This document shows positions 44,480 to 53,399 of a stretch of DNA of 64,000 nt, piece after piece. The stretch is from Lachnospiraceae bacterium JLR.KK008 (GTDB taxonomy: Bacteria > Bacillota > Clostridia > Lachnospirales > Lachnospiraceae). The notes beneath the pieces are model-generated. The model was not told the DNA's origin and made no database searches. It saw nothing but the letters and a program-made list of their open reading frames with translations. The DNA lies in assembly GCA_037015955.1 (NCBI GenBank), contig CP143548.1:2040001-2104000 (forward strand), written 5' to 3'. The stretch's first letter is position 1, and every line of letters starts with the position of its first letter. The position numbers and the translations under genes were made by a program.

Positions 44480-44650
44480 ATGAAGGACGAAGAACTGCCG
44501 ATCGGTTTCTCCATGGAGCTGGCCAAACATCTGGACGCGCTCAACCGCTTTTCCGGTCTGTCTGACTCCGAAAAGAAAGCCGTCATTGAACGGGCACGGC
44601 AGATCACTTCCAGACAGGAAATGCGAAACTTTGTCAACTCCGGCTTCTGA
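44480..44650 (+). CDS. Small conserved-looking protein after the BFD-like gene
   Basis: 56 residues, ATG at 44480 with AAAGGATG upstream, two bases after the stop of the BFD-like gene. Sequence is helical: ELPIGFSMELAKHLDALNRF, LSDSEKKAVIERARQI, SRQEMRNFVNS. No cysteine and no membrane segment. Not assigned to a named family; small proteins of this type occur in Firmicutes. Close spacing suggests a shared task with the iron-sulfur protein. Confidence 0.7.
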   Translation: MKDEELPIGFSMELAKHLDALNRFSGLSDSEKKAVIERARQITSRQEMRNFVNSGF

Positions 44651-44766
44651 AAAACTCATTTGATTGCCAAAATACTGTCTCATCTCTGTCCCTCAAAAGG
44701 AATTGTTGCACCTTTCTCATGTCAAATCATAAAATACAATATATTCTAATATAAACGAGGGATATT

Positions 44767-45780
44767 ATGAATTCCAACGATTTCGAGTACATGAACAGCA
44801 ACGGCAATAACAATAAAGCAGCCGCAACGCCTGTGATTCCTCTGCCCAATCCCGGTGAGGGCGGTCCCGTCTATCCCGGCAACAACTTTAACCCGGAGCC
44901 GGACAACGGTGCCTCAACACCTGTGATCCCCCTGCCCAATCCCGGTGAGGGCGGTCCTGTCTATCCCGGCAACATGCCCGGCGGCAATGGCAACGTCCCC
45001 GTCATTCCTCTGCCCAATCCCGGCGAAGGCGGTCCTGTCTATCCCGGCAACATGCCCGGCGACAATGGCAACGTCCCCGTCATCCCCCTGCCCAATCCCG
45101 GTGAGGGCGGCCCGGTCTATCCCGGTAATCACTTTCCTCCCATGCTGGGAACAATCATCACGGTCCTGCCCCGTCCGGTCACGCCGTGCTTTTACTGTAA
45201 CACAAACAGCTATGGCACGATCCGCTTCCTGAATGCGGCAGTCGGCTACAATCCGTTCGTCATTTCCGTCAATAACCGTACGGCTGTAGACACTCTCGAA
45301 TACGCGGAAGTCAGCGAATATGGCCGCATTTCTTCCGGCTACCAGACGATCACCGTTGCCGGCAGAAATGGCTATATCTACATCACCAAACAGATCCGTG
45401 TCACCGTAGGCGCTACGATGACCATCGCCATCGTCAACACAGCCGGAGGACTTGATCTCGTGGAGATCAATGATTCATCCTGCTATACGCCGCTGGGCGG
45501 TTCCTGCCTGCGCGCATGCAATCTCTCGCACAACGCCGGTCCGCTCACTGTCTCCACCTACTCCGGCAACATCGTCTTCCAGAATGTCATGTTCAAAGAA
45601 GTGACAAATTATGTCCGTGTCATACCTGCGCACTATGACATCTATGTAGCCAGCGCAAACGAAGTGCTGCTGTCCACCGACCTTACCGTTCGGAGCAACG
45701 CACAGTACACCATCTACATGTTCAACTGGAACGAATCCCCCACGGCCATCCGTACCCTGATCATTGAAGACAGAAAGTAA
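44767..45780 (+). CDS. DUF4397-domain protein with Pro/Gly-rich N-terminal repeats
   Basis: 337 residues. The N-terminus is Asn-rich (SNDFEYMNSNGNNNK) with no signal peptide, then four near-identical copies of PVIPLPNPGEGGPVYPGN at 22-39, 52-69, 78-95 and 104-121, separated by short Asn/Gly linkers. From about 145 on there are two DUF4397-like beta-rich units (YGTIRFLNAAVGYNPFVISV, RVTVGATMTIAIVNTAGGLD; then LRACNLSHNAGPLTVSTY, YDIYVASANEVLLSTDLTV). DUF4397 proteins are often surface or envelope associated. The lack of a signal peptide leaves export or a spore-coat role open. ATG after AACGAGGG. Confidence 0.82.
   Translation: MNSNDFEYMNSNGNNNKAAATPVIPLPNPGEGGPVYPGNNFNPEPDNGASTPVIPLPNPGEGGPVYPGNMPGGNGNVPVIPLPNPGEGGPVYPGNMPGDNGNVPVIPLPNPGEGGPVYPGNHFPPMLGTIITVLPRPVTPCFYCNTNSYGTIRFLNAAVGYNPFVISVNNRTAVDTLEYAEVSEYGRISSGYQTITVAGRNGYIYITKQIRVTVGATMTIAIVNTAGGLDLVEINDSSCYTPLGGSCLRACNLSHNAGPLTVSTYSGNIVFQNVMFKEVTNYVRVIPAHYDIYVASANEVLLSTDLTVRSNAQYTIYMFNWNESPTAIRTLIIEDRK
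44830..45129 (+). repeat. Four in-frame coding repeats in the DUF4397 gene
   Basis: Copies of 54 bases at 44830-44883, 44920-44973, 44998-45051 and 45076-45129, nearly identical in DNA as well as in protein. The last two intervals are both 78 bases, so the copies may have expanded by tandem duplication. Confidence 0.85.
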
Positions 45781-45809
45781 TCCTTTTTACATGCTGTCTG
45801 TCTTCCTTT

Positions 45810-46931
45810 TTACTTTACTCTCTTAAACTTTGTTCCCCGCAGCCGTTTTATCAGCCGCTGCCACCACGAAGGTCCTTCCAGTTTCACCGGCTTCTTTCTG
45901 CCGATCAGGAAGAAGCCGACTTTTCCCACTAATACGATCATCACAAGTTCTCCGACCAGCAAAGCCCCATACAGATTCAAATAAAAGATGATATTCTTTG
46001 CTCTCGGGATGAACTGATTCATCCCGACGGCAAAGCGGATTGCCAGACTCATGACCTGACAGTCCAGATGCGTCAGCATGACGATCAGCGAATTGCTCCC
46101 GAGAAAACCGAGCAGCCATATTTTTTTTACATGCCGGAAGATCAGCAGCAGACCGATGGCCGCGCTGCATGCGCCGAGATAAAAATAAAATACATTATGA
46201 AACACGAGAAAGTGCATGTCTACCCTGCCATTGGCAAAAGCGACCGCTCCGTTCAGAAACAGGCAGAGAATGCCTACCATCACTTCCTGCCCTGCACGCA
46301 GCCGCAGATCACAGAGCCAGCAGTATACGCCGTATCCGATCATCAAAAAGACAAGCGCCGGAAATACCCGCAGCAATGCCATCAACAGACTGCCAAACCA
46401 GCCCAAGAACACGTTTTTCTCCATCTTGATAAAAGTCTGAATAAGCCATACCCCCAGCACCGGCACCCATACGGAGCCAAAGCCGATCACACACAACAGC
46501 CATATGGGATACTGCTTCCTGATCAGAACATAAAGGCACAGTTCCCCGAGAAAGATCGTCGGCAGAAACCACAGCACGGAAATGCCGTAGAAGGAAAGAC
46601 TCTGAATGACAGCCGTATTGATAAACTGCTGATCGATCACCTGCGGATGGACAAACAGATAATAATAGTCCACCCCAAGGTAGATGAGGCTGAACCAGAA
46701 ATAAGGAAGTATCATCCCATGAAAACGCCGCTTTACATAGTTGCCAAACGGCTCCTGATCCGACTGTTTATGGGCAAAGAGCATCCCCGATACGATAAAA
46801 AACAAAGGCATATGAAAGGATGCCAGCCATGTCAGCACGCCTTCCGGGACATAACTGGAATGTCCGACTACGACAAGAATAATGCCGACTCCCTTCACCA
46901 TGTCGAGATAATCCAACCGTTTTCCTTCCAT
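45810..46931 (-). CDS. Acyltransferase family 3 membrane protein
   Basis: 373 residues with about ten hydrophobic segments. Start ATG 46931 (AAGGGTGAAG); the frame is open to 47114 inside recJ. Family features: RLDYLDMVKGVGIILVVVGHS, with the His of the first segment (VVGHS), then SFHMPLFFIVSGMLF. Such enzymes transfer acetyl or similar groups to exported polysaccharides or lipids (OafA/WecH type). It ends with a Lys/Arg-rich tail. It lies convergent to the DUF4397 gene and downstream of recJ; substrate unknown. Confidence 0.85.
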   Translation of the reverse strand: MEGKRLDYLDMVKGVGIILVVVGHSSYVPEGVLTWLASFHMPLFFIVSGMLFAHKQSDQEPFGNYVKRRFHGMILPYFWFSLIYLGVDYYYLFVHPQVIDQQFINTAVIQSLSFYGISVLWFLPTIFLGELCLYVLIRKQYPIWLLCVIGFGSVWVPVLGVWLIQTFIKMEKNVFLGWFGSLLMALLRVFPALVFLMIGYGVYCWLCDLRLRAGQEVMVGILCLFLNGAVAFANGRVDMHFLVFHNVFYFYLGACSAAIGLLLIFRHVKKIWLLGFLGSNSLIVMLTHLDCQVMSLAIRFAVGMNQFIPRAKNIIFYLNLYGALLVGELVMIVLVGKVGFFLIGRKKPVKLEGPSWWQRLIKRLRGTKFKRVK

Positions 46932-47007
46932 CTTCTTCACCCTTTCCTTTCCCCTGTCATTCCTGCATTGCCTGCTTTCTCCCCGCATATCCGTCTTTCT
47001 CCACAGA

Positions 47008-48729
47008 CTACTGAAAATTCTGCAGCACGAACTGTATCTGTGTCCTGCCCCGGAATGTATTGCGCTCCGGGTAATAGGTAACACTGATCTTCCCCTTTTC
47101 CTGCCAGAAGGCAAGCAGCTCTTCCTGATCTCCGAAATATGTCAGCTCATACTTGCCTCCATATTCATCCAAAACCGTGTATTTGCCTACCCGCCTGTCC
47201 TTTCCGAATATCCTGCTTCCAAGCAGCGTCACATTCTTCTGCGCAAAGAGCGGTTTTCTGTTTCCATTGCCAAATGGTTCCAGCAGGGAAAACTGTGAGA
47301 GCAGTCTGTCCGTCACATATCCGAACGGCATCGGCACATCGATATGGATCTTTTCCGTCAGCTCTTCTTCCGTCAGCATACATCCGGTCTCGATCCGCTC
47401 GATAAATGGCTCCATATTTTCTCTCGGCAGCGAGAGTCCCGCCGCCATCTTATGGCCGCCATATTTAGTATATAAGTCTTTGCATTTGCTCATCTCCTCA
47501 TACATGGAGTAGGCTTCGACCGAACGCCCTGACCCCTTGAGCCCTTCCTCCGCATCTGTGAGCACAAAAACAGGCCTGCCGTAGCGCTCCCGGATTCTAC
47601 CGGCGATAATACCGGCCAGTGACTCATGACAATCCGGCAGATAGACGACCAGCACCTTCCGGTTCTCCAGCCCCCGCCTCTCTATTTGCGCCTGGGCCTC
47701 CTCCACACCGCGCTGTGTCATCTCCTTGCGGCTCTCATTCAGATGTTTCAAATCCGTGGCAATGGGAAGCGCTTCCTCTCTCGCCCCGCACTGCAGCAAA
47801 GACAGCGCCCGCCGCGCCGTATCCAGCCGGCCGCTGGCATTGAGACAGGGCCCCAGTACAAAGCCGACATGATAGGCCGTCAGCGTACGGCCCGAAAGCC
47901 CGCACACTTCTATCAGCGCACGCAGTCCGGCGTTCTCTGTATTCTCAAGAGCGCGCAAGCCGTATTTGACGATGATCCGGTTCTCATCCACAAGTTCCAT
48001 CACATCACCGACCGTGGCAAACGCTGCCATCTCCAAAAAGGCATCCAGCGCTTTCTTTGCGCCATATCCGCTCATCTCATAGAGCGCCTGCATCAGCTTC
48101 ATCGCCACGACGGCGCCGCAGATCCCTGAAAAAGGATAACCGCAGTCCTGCTGCTTTGGGTCAATGACCACGGCGGCAGGCGGTATCCGATAACACCTGC
48201 CTCCTTCTGTCTCTTCAAACGGCACCTCATGATGATCCGTGACGATGACCGTCATACCGAGACTGTTGGCATAGACGATCTGTTCATAAGCCGCGATCCC
48301 GTTATCGCATGTGAGAATCGTATCGATCCCTTCCTCATGCGCCGTCCTGATCAGTTCCATATTCAGCCCATAGCCGTCCTGAATACGGTGGGGAATGACC
48401 GTATCCACCACAGCGCCCAGCGTTTCCAGTCCTTTTGTCAATATATAGGCCGCCATAATGCCGTCAATGTCATAATCTCCGATCACACGGATCTTAACAC
48501 TCTCTTTTATTTTCCTAAGCAGCAGGGCCGATGCCTCCGTCAGGCCTTTCATACGGCCCGGAGCATAGAGATCATCTGTCGTACCATGCAGGTAGCGGCC
48601 GATGGCTTCCTCGCCCTCAACATCCCGGTTGCGGATCAGCCTGGCTATGACCGGGTCTATGGAAAACGTCCTGCCAATCTGTTCAAAGTCGGCTCGTTTT
48701 GCCGCCATGTACCACTTTTCTTTCTTCAT
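47008..48729 (-). CDS. recJ: Single-stranded-DNA-specific exonuclease RecJ
   Basis: 573 residues from the ATG at 48729 (AGGTGGAAGG). DHH phosphoesterase motifs: VIGDYDIDGIMAAYILTKGL, TILTCDNGIAA, TVIVTDHHEVPF (DHH), and in DHHA1 the segment YGGHKMAAGLSLP. C-terminal OB-like part. Acts 5' to 3' in recombination and mismatch or base-excision repair. The frame is open to 48888 through the hairpin, but the sequence there is not coding. Confidence 0.94.
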   Translation of the reverse strand: MKKEKWYMAAKRADFEQIGRTFSIDPVIARLIRNRDVEGEEAIGRYLHGTTDDLYAPGRMKGLTEASALLLRKIKESVKIRVIGDYDIDGIMAAYILTKGLETLGAVVDTVIPHRIQDGYGLNMELIRTAHEEGIDTILTCDNGIAAYEQIVYANSLGMTVIVTDHHEVPFEETEGGRCYRIPPAAVVIDPKQQDCGYPFSGICGAVVAMKLMQALYEMSGYGAKKALDAFLEMAAFATVGDVMELVDENRIIVKYGLRALENTENAGLRALIEVCGLSGRTLTAYHVGFVLGPCLNASGRLDTARRALSLLQCGAREEALPIATDLKHLNESRKEMTQRGVEEAQAQIERRGLENRKVLVVYLPDCHESLAGIIAGRIRERYGRPVFVLTDAEEGLKGSGRSVEAYSMYEEMSKCKDLYTKYGGHKMAAGLSLPRENMEPFIERIETGCMLTEEELTEKIHIDVPMPFGYVTDRLLSQFSLLEPFGNGNRKPLFAQKNVTLLGSRIFGKDRRVGKYTVLDEYGGKYELTYFGDQEELLAFWQEKGKISVTYYPERNTFRGRTQIQFVLQNFQ

Positions 48730-48768
48730 CCTTCCACCTGGAATCCTGTCTGATGTCCTATTATGAAA

Positions 48769-48795
48769 GAAACCCTCTCGTTCTGAGAAGGTTTC
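48769..48795 (-). terminator. Hairpin terminator after secDF
   Basis: Stem GAAACCTTCTC / GAGAGGGTTTC (one mismatch) in the minus direction with a pyrimidine-rich TTTCTTTC following. It lies between the secDF stop and the recJ start, so it may reduce read-through. Confidence 0.65.
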
Positions 48796-48803
48796 AAGTC
48801 CTC

Positions 48804-50999
48804 TTAATCTTTCTTCTTTCCCGCAATCTTCGTGCGCAGCACATACCAGAGTGCACCTGCAAGACAGATCGACGAATACGTACCGCACAAAATACCTACC
48901 ATCAGCGGCAGCGCAAATTCGCGGATCGATGTGACGCCGAGTCCATACAGTGCCGCCACCATAAAGAATGTCGTCAGAGAAGTGAAAATACTTCTCGAAA
49001 GCGTCTGTGTGATACTCTCGTTCACCACATCTGCCAGTTCCGCCTTCTTTTTCGCCATCCCGAGATTCTCACGAATTCTGTCAAAGATGACAATGGTCGC
49101 GTTGATCGAATAGCCGACGATCGTCAACATGCAGGCGATAAAGGTGCTGCCCACCGATACTCTTACTGCCGCATAGAACGCCAGCACAACCAGCACATCG
49201 TGAAGCAGCGCGATGACAGCGCTGGCTGCAAAGCGGATGTCTTTAAACCGGAACCAGATGTAGACGAGCATACAGGCCGTCGCGATCGCAACGGCAATGA
49301 TCGCGTCTCCACGCATCTCGGAACTGATCGTCGAGCTGATCGTCTCCGCTGTGATCTTTTCCGTGTCCACCCCGAATTCCTCGGCCAGAGAAGCGTTCAG
49401 AGTCTCCCTTTCCGCCACGGTGAGCGTCCTTGTCTTAACGATGACCTCATTGGTGCCGCTCACTTTCTGCGTCTGAATATTGCCGTCCCCGGTCACTTTT
49501 TCAATCACAGGCACAACCTGCGCATCGATCTCTTCAATGCTCAAATCCTCATTAAAGACAATATTGGTGGAGGTGCCGCCTTTAAATTCCAGACTGTAAT
49601 TCAGGACATCTCCCGTACCGGACGCATTGATCCCCATACATACGACCCCGGCTGCGATCACGAGCAGGGAAGCCGCAAAGAATACCATCTTTTTCGAAAG
49701 AAAGTCCAGCTTCTTCCTCTCTCTGGCTACGCCGTAATATTTGACATCTTTCAGTCCAAGCGCATACAGCGCGTTCAGAATAAGCCGCGTCACAAACAGC
49801 GCCGTAAACATCGAGACGATAATACCGAGCGCCAGCGTCTGCGCGAAGCCTTTCACACTGCCGCTCCCCTTTACACCGAGCACAAGCGCCGCAATCAGTG
49901 TCGTCACATTACCGTCGATAATCGCAGACAATGCTTTCTGGAAGCCGATCTTGATCGAAGAATGTACGGTCTTGCCGGTAGCCAGCTCTTCCCGGATCCT
50001 GGCAAAAATAATCACGTTGGCATCGACCGCCATACCGATCGAAAGAATGATACCGGCGATCCCCGGCAGCGTCAGTGTAATCTGGAACGCATTCAGCAGA
50101 ACAACAATCAGTCCCACATAGATCCCCAGAGCCAGCGATGCCGCCAGACCGGGAACGAGGTAAATGACAAGCATGAACAAAACGACAAGCCCCATCCCGA
50201 TCGCGCCGGCTTTCAGACTCGTCTGAATCGCCTCGGAACCGAGCTGCGCGCCGACAACGTTCGAACGAAGTTCCTCCAGCTCCAGTTTTAATCCACCGAT
50301 GCGGATCGTGGAAGCCAGCTTGTCCGCTTCTTCAAAACTGGCCATTCCGGTAATCACCGCCTTGCCGTCCGTAATCTCGTCGTTCACAGAGGGCGCGCTC
50401 ACGATCATTCCGTCATATAAAATAAAGATAATGTCACGATTCGGCGCTGCCTTGGCAGTCGCTTCCGCAAATTTGCTCCGTCCTTCTTCCGTCAGTGTAA
50501 GCTGTACCACGTACTCACTGTTGCCCATCTGATTCTGCTGTGTCCCGGCCTGGGCATCGGCCACATCCGTACCCGTAAGCACTTCTGTCCCGTCGGAAGC
50601 CATAAAATACAGAGAACCCGGCTGCCCCAGTTCCTCTAAAATGGCATTGGCATCGGACACGCCCGGAATCTCGATATTGATCCGGTCACTGCCCTCCTGA
50701 TATACCTGAGACTCTGTGCTGTAGCCTTCCACACGCTGCTGCAGCTTATAGATGGTGTCCTTCATATCTTCATCCGAAGGCGCCTCCTCACCGACTACCT
50801 GATAGGTGATGCTCACACCGCCGGCCAGATCAAGTCCCTGCTTGATGTCGGACGCCGCGCCTGCCAGCAGAACTGTCTGCTCTCCGGTCTCCATATCCGT
50901 ATTGACTCCGACCGGAAATCCATACACGGACGTGTAAGACAAAAGCGCCAGCAATACGGCCGTCACCGCAAGAATCAGTATCGCTCTACTCTTTTTCAT
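48804..50999 (-). CDS. secDF: Fused protein-export membrane protein SecD-SecF
   Basis: 731 residues. SecD half: an N-terminal membrane segment (ILILAVTAVLLALLSYTSVY), DIKQGLDLAGGVSITYQV, and the first RND-type set of membrane segments (PGIAGIILSIGMAVDANVIIFARIREEL). SecF half: LNYSLEFKGGTSTNIVF, then LTIVGYSINATIVIFDRIREN. Uses proton or sodium motive force to pull exported proteins. Fusion of D and F is common in Clostridia and Bacillus. Starts 15 bases after the scfB stop, so it is cotranscribed with the SCIFF maturase. Confidence 0.96.
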   Translation of the reverse strand: MKKSRAILILAVTAVLLALLSYTSVYGFPVGVNTDMETGEQTVLLAGAASDIKQGLDLAGGVSITYQVVGEEAPSDEDMKDTIYKLQQRVEGYSTESQVYQEGSDRINIEIPGVSDANAILEELGQPGSLYFMASDGTEVLTGTDVADAQAGTQQNQMGNSEYVVQLTLTEEGRSKFAEATAKAAPNRDIIFILYDGMIVSAPSVNDEITDGKAVITGMASFEEADKLASTIRIGGLKLELEELRSNVVGAQLGSEAIQTSLKAGAIGMGLVVLFMLVIYLVPGLAASLALGIYVGLIVVLLNAFQITLTLPGIAGIILSIGMAVDANVIIFARIREELATGKTVHSSIKIGFQKALSAIIDGNVTTLIAALVLGVKGSGSVKGFAQTLALGIIVSMFTALFVTRLILNALYALGLKDVKYYGVARERKKLDFLSKKMVFFAASLLVIAAGVVCMGINASGTGDVLNYSLEFKGGTSTNIVFNEDLSIEEIDAQVVPVIEKVTGDGNIQTQKVSGTNEVIVKTRTLTVAERETLNASLAEEFGVDTEKITAETISSTISSEMRGDAIIAVAIATACMLVYIWFRFKDIRFAASAVIALLHDVLVVLAFYAAVRVSVGSTFIACMLTIVGYSINATIVIFDRIRENLGMAKKKAELADVVNESITQTLSRSIFTSLTTFFMVAALYGLGVTSIREFALPLMVGILCGTYSSICLAGALWYVLRTKIAGKKKD

Positions 51000-51014
51000 C
51001 CTGTTTTCTCCTTT

Positions 51015-52391
51015 TTATTCAGACAATGCCGCCTTTATCATGATCGCACATTCGACCCGTTTCCTCTGCAGCTCACAGCCGATGTCATAGGCATCTCTGA
51101 TATGACCGTGGAAATGATAAGAATTGGCCGCACAGCCGCCGCTGCAATAAAATCTGGCAAAGCAGTCTCTGCATTTCTCCTTCGCATAGACATTACAGCT
51201 CTTAAAATCCTCCTGAATCTCTGTGTTCGTAATCCCGTCATCCACATTTCCCATCAGAAACGCTTCCTCACCGACGAACTGATGGCACGGATAAAGATCT
51301 CCCCACGGCGTTACCGCCAGATACTCCGTCCCTGAGCCGCAGCCTGAGAGCCGTTTGGCGACGCAGGGACCTCCTTCCAGATCTATCATAAAGTGGAAGA
51401 AATTGACCCCTTTCCCCGCTTTGCTGCGCTCAATCAGCGCCGCTGCCAGTCTGTCATACTCTTCCAGTAAAGCCGGAACATCCTCCTCGCGTATCGCGTA
51501 TGCTTCCTCTTCCCCGGCGACTACCGGCTCCACAGAAATCTGTTCAAAGCCAAGATCTGCCAGATGCAGCACATCCTCCGCAAAATCAAGGTTATGACGT
51601 GTAAAGGTGCCTCGCACATAATAGTTACTCTGCCCCCGGCTCTCCGCCAGCTTCCGGAATTTCGGCACGATCAGGTCATAGCTGCCCTGACCGCCGCGAA
51701 ACGGCCTCATCCTGTCATTGACCTCTTTGCGCCCGTCGATGCTAAGTACGACATTGCTCATCTCTCTGTTGAGAAATTCCGCAATCTCATCATTCAGAAG
51801 GACGCCGTTTGTCGTCAGTGTAAAACGGAATTTTTTATGATAAGGCTCTTCCAGACTTCTGCCGTATTCGACCAGCTTTTTCACGGTCTGCCAGTTCATC
51901 AGCGGTTCTCCGCCAAAAAAATCAACTTCCAGATTGACTCTGTTGCCGGAATTGCCAACGAGAAAATCAAGCGCTTTCTTCCCCGTCTCAAAATCCATCA
52001 TCGCCCGTCTGCCATGGTATTCCCCTTCCTGCGCAAAACAGTATTGGCACGCCAGATTACAATCATGGGCAATGTGAAGACAGAGCGCTTTTACAACCGT
52101 ATCCCGGTTTTTGAAATCAACAATATAGTTCTCATAGACATCTTCTGCAAAAAGTGCCCCTGCCTCTTTCAGTTCCAGTATTTCCCGAACGGTCTCCTGA
52201 CATTCCTCCGGCGTGTAATCAGTCTCTCTCTCAGCTCTCCTTGCAATCTCGGAAATCTCTGTCACCTGGTCACGCAGTGACGCTTCCACAATCGGAATCA
52301 GATCATATGCAGTGTCGTCAACGATATGTACGGAGCCACTGTTTACATCCAGAACGATGTTGTAGCCGTTACTCTTATATTGATGGATCAC
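51015..52391 (-). CDS. scfB: SCIFF peptide thioether maturase (radical SAM/SPASM)
   Basis: 458 residues from a GTG at 52391 after AAGGAAGG (VIHQYKSNGYNIVLDVNSGS is the usual start of the family; the frame continues to 52550). N-terminal RRE-like part, then the radical SAM motif LHIAHDCNLACQYCFAQEG (CxxxCxxC), EVDFFGGEPLMNW, and C-terminal SPASM cysteines (GCGSGTEYLAVTPWGDLYPC, CRDCFARFYCSGGCAANSYH) for two further iron-sulfur clusters. It forms thioether links in the SCIFF peptide encoded upstream. Found in nearly all Clostridia. Confidence 0.95.
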   Translation of the reverse strand: MIHQYKSNGYNIVLDVNSGSVHIVDDTAYDLIPIVEASLRDQVTEISEIARRAERETDYTPEECQETVREILELKEAGALFAEDVYENYIVDFKNRDTVVKALCLHIAHDCNLACQYCFAQEGEYHGRRAMMDFETGKKALDFLVGNSGNRVNLEVDFFGGEPLMNWQTVKKLVEYGRSLEEPYHKKFRFTLTTNGVLLNDEIAEFLNREMSNVVLSIDGRKEVNDRMRPFRGGQGSYDLIVPKFRKLAESRGQSNYYVRGTFTRHNLDFAEDVLHLADLGFEQISVEPVVAGEEEAYAIREEDVPALLEEYDRLAAALIERSKAGKGVNFFHFMIDLEGGPCVAKRLSGCGSGTEYLAVTPWGDLYPCHQFVGEEAFLMGNVDDGITNTEIQEDFKSCNVYAKEKCRDCFARFYCSGGCAANSYHFHGHIRDAYDIGCELQRKRVECAIMIKAALSE

Positions 52392-52450
52392 GTAAAATTT
52401 CCCTTCCTTTTTTATATGCCCCTGTACGGTTCTTTCTCTGCGCTGCGTAT

Positions 52451-52519
52451 GCCGTGAGACGGCTGATTTCCTCATACGTCCCTGCGCATAATATAAGCAG
52501 CGACAAATATCGCTGCTTA
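52451..52519 (-). promoter_or_regulatory. Two hairpins between the SCIFF peptide gene and its maturase
   Basis: 52494-52519 is a perfect 10-base-pair stem (TAAGCAGCGA / TCGCTGCTTA, loop of six); 52451-52463 is a second small stem GCCGT-GAG-ACGGC. They lie in the 183-base gap between scfA and scfB and have no T run, so they look like RNA stability or processing elements that could keep the peptide mRNA more abundant than the maturase part. Confidence 0.5.
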
Positions 52520-52574
52520 CCCGTTCTTTCCCTACGGCACCGCTGGGCAAAGATCATACCAGCACCCGGAGATT

Positions 52575-52721
52575 TTATTTTCCTGCTTTCTCACAGCTCT
52601 GGTTTCCTACTGTGCAGGACGTCTTGCAGGCTGACTGGCAGGATGTCTGGCACTCGCCGCATCCGCCTTTTTTCATGGACTCCTGTAAATTTCTCGTGCT
52701 CAATGTCTTGATGTGTTTCAT
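52575..52721 (-). CDS. scfA: SCIFF ribosomal peptide precursor
   Basis: 48 residues, ATG at 52721 with a perfect AAGGAGG. Leader MKHIKTLSTRNLQESMKKGG, then core with cysteines at 21, 24, 28, 32, 36 and 43 (CGECQTSCQSACKTSC and QSC), the six cysteines in forty-five pattern. The maturase links cysteines to neighbouring residues by thioether bonds. The biological role of the product in Clostridia is not settled. Confidence 0.95.
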   Translation of the reverse strand: MKHIKTLSTRNLQESMKKGGCGECQTSCQSACKTSCTVGNQSCEKAGK

Positions 52722-52866
52722 CTTTATATCCTCCTTATCATCCGCCCCTGATCGGAAACGGATATTATATTCTCTGTCTTTCTGCTTTCCTGTATAACGG
52801 CAAAAGTATACCACAACTTCCAAAAAACGTCAACAAACAGTCGCATTTCTTTCACGGCAAACGCCT

Positions 52867-53241
52867 CTATCCGATCATTCCTCCGAGCATACCGCTCCCC
52901 GCACAGATAAAAAATACCGTCACCAGATTTCCCGAGATTCCCGCCGCCCCGCGTTCGATGACAACAGATACACAGAGAAGAATTGTAAAATACAGTACCC
53001 CGGCCAGCAGTCCCCACAAAAATTTCCGACTGCCCATCTTCTTCCCGGATGCAAATCCGGCAAACAGGCAGGCGGCTATGTAAATAAAAATAATAGAGAT
53101 CGACACCGCTTTCTCCGATAGCCCGAAGCGGTAAAGAAAGAGCGCCAGGAATAAAAGCAGGCCTACCGTCAGTATATAGGAAAAGAGCAGACATTTTAAA
53201 TAAAAGGTTACATAAGAATTGTTTTTTACCGAAGCCTTCAT
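52867..53241 (-). CDS. TIGR04086-family membrane protein
   Basis: 124 residues, ATG at 53241 after AGGAGG. Four hydrophobic segments (YILTVGLLLFLALFLYRF, ISIIFIYIAACLFAGFASG, FLWGLLAGVLYFTILLCVSV, LVTVFFICAGSGMLGGMIG). Proteins of this family regularly lie upstream of the SCIFF peptide gene, as here, 145 bases away. Function unknown; an export or immunity role is only conjecture. Confidence 0.87.
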   Translation of the reverse strand: MKASVKNNSYVTFYLKCLLFSYILTVGLLLFLALFLYRFGLSEKAVSISIIFIYIAACLFAGFASGKKMGSRKFLWGLLAGVLYFTILLCVSVVIERGAAGISGNLVTVFFICAGSGMLGGMIG

Positions 53242-53399
53242 TGTCACACCTCCTGTTCCTATATATATGCCCGGAGGCGGCTGAACTTGACAATCTCTTT
53301 TATCTTATTATATGATTAGGCACATGGAGGCCTGCATGGACAGGCACAGACCGGATGACACACTTATCCGCATTACATATGGATCGGGAGGTTTTTTAT

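Noticed and set aside
44830-45129. Regular direct repeats as a CRISPR array
   Set aside because: The repeats are in frame within one protein, the spacers are coding and similar, and no cas genes are near.
48699-50291. Plus-strand open frame of 530 residues opposite secDF
   Set aside because: Antisense shadow of a high-GC coding region; Arg/His-rich, no motif, no ribosome site.
52724-53293. Minus-strand open frame of 189 residues over the TIGR04086 gene and the SCIFF leader
   Set aside because: Different frame from the TIGR04086 protein; the latter has four membrane segments and an AGGAGG start.
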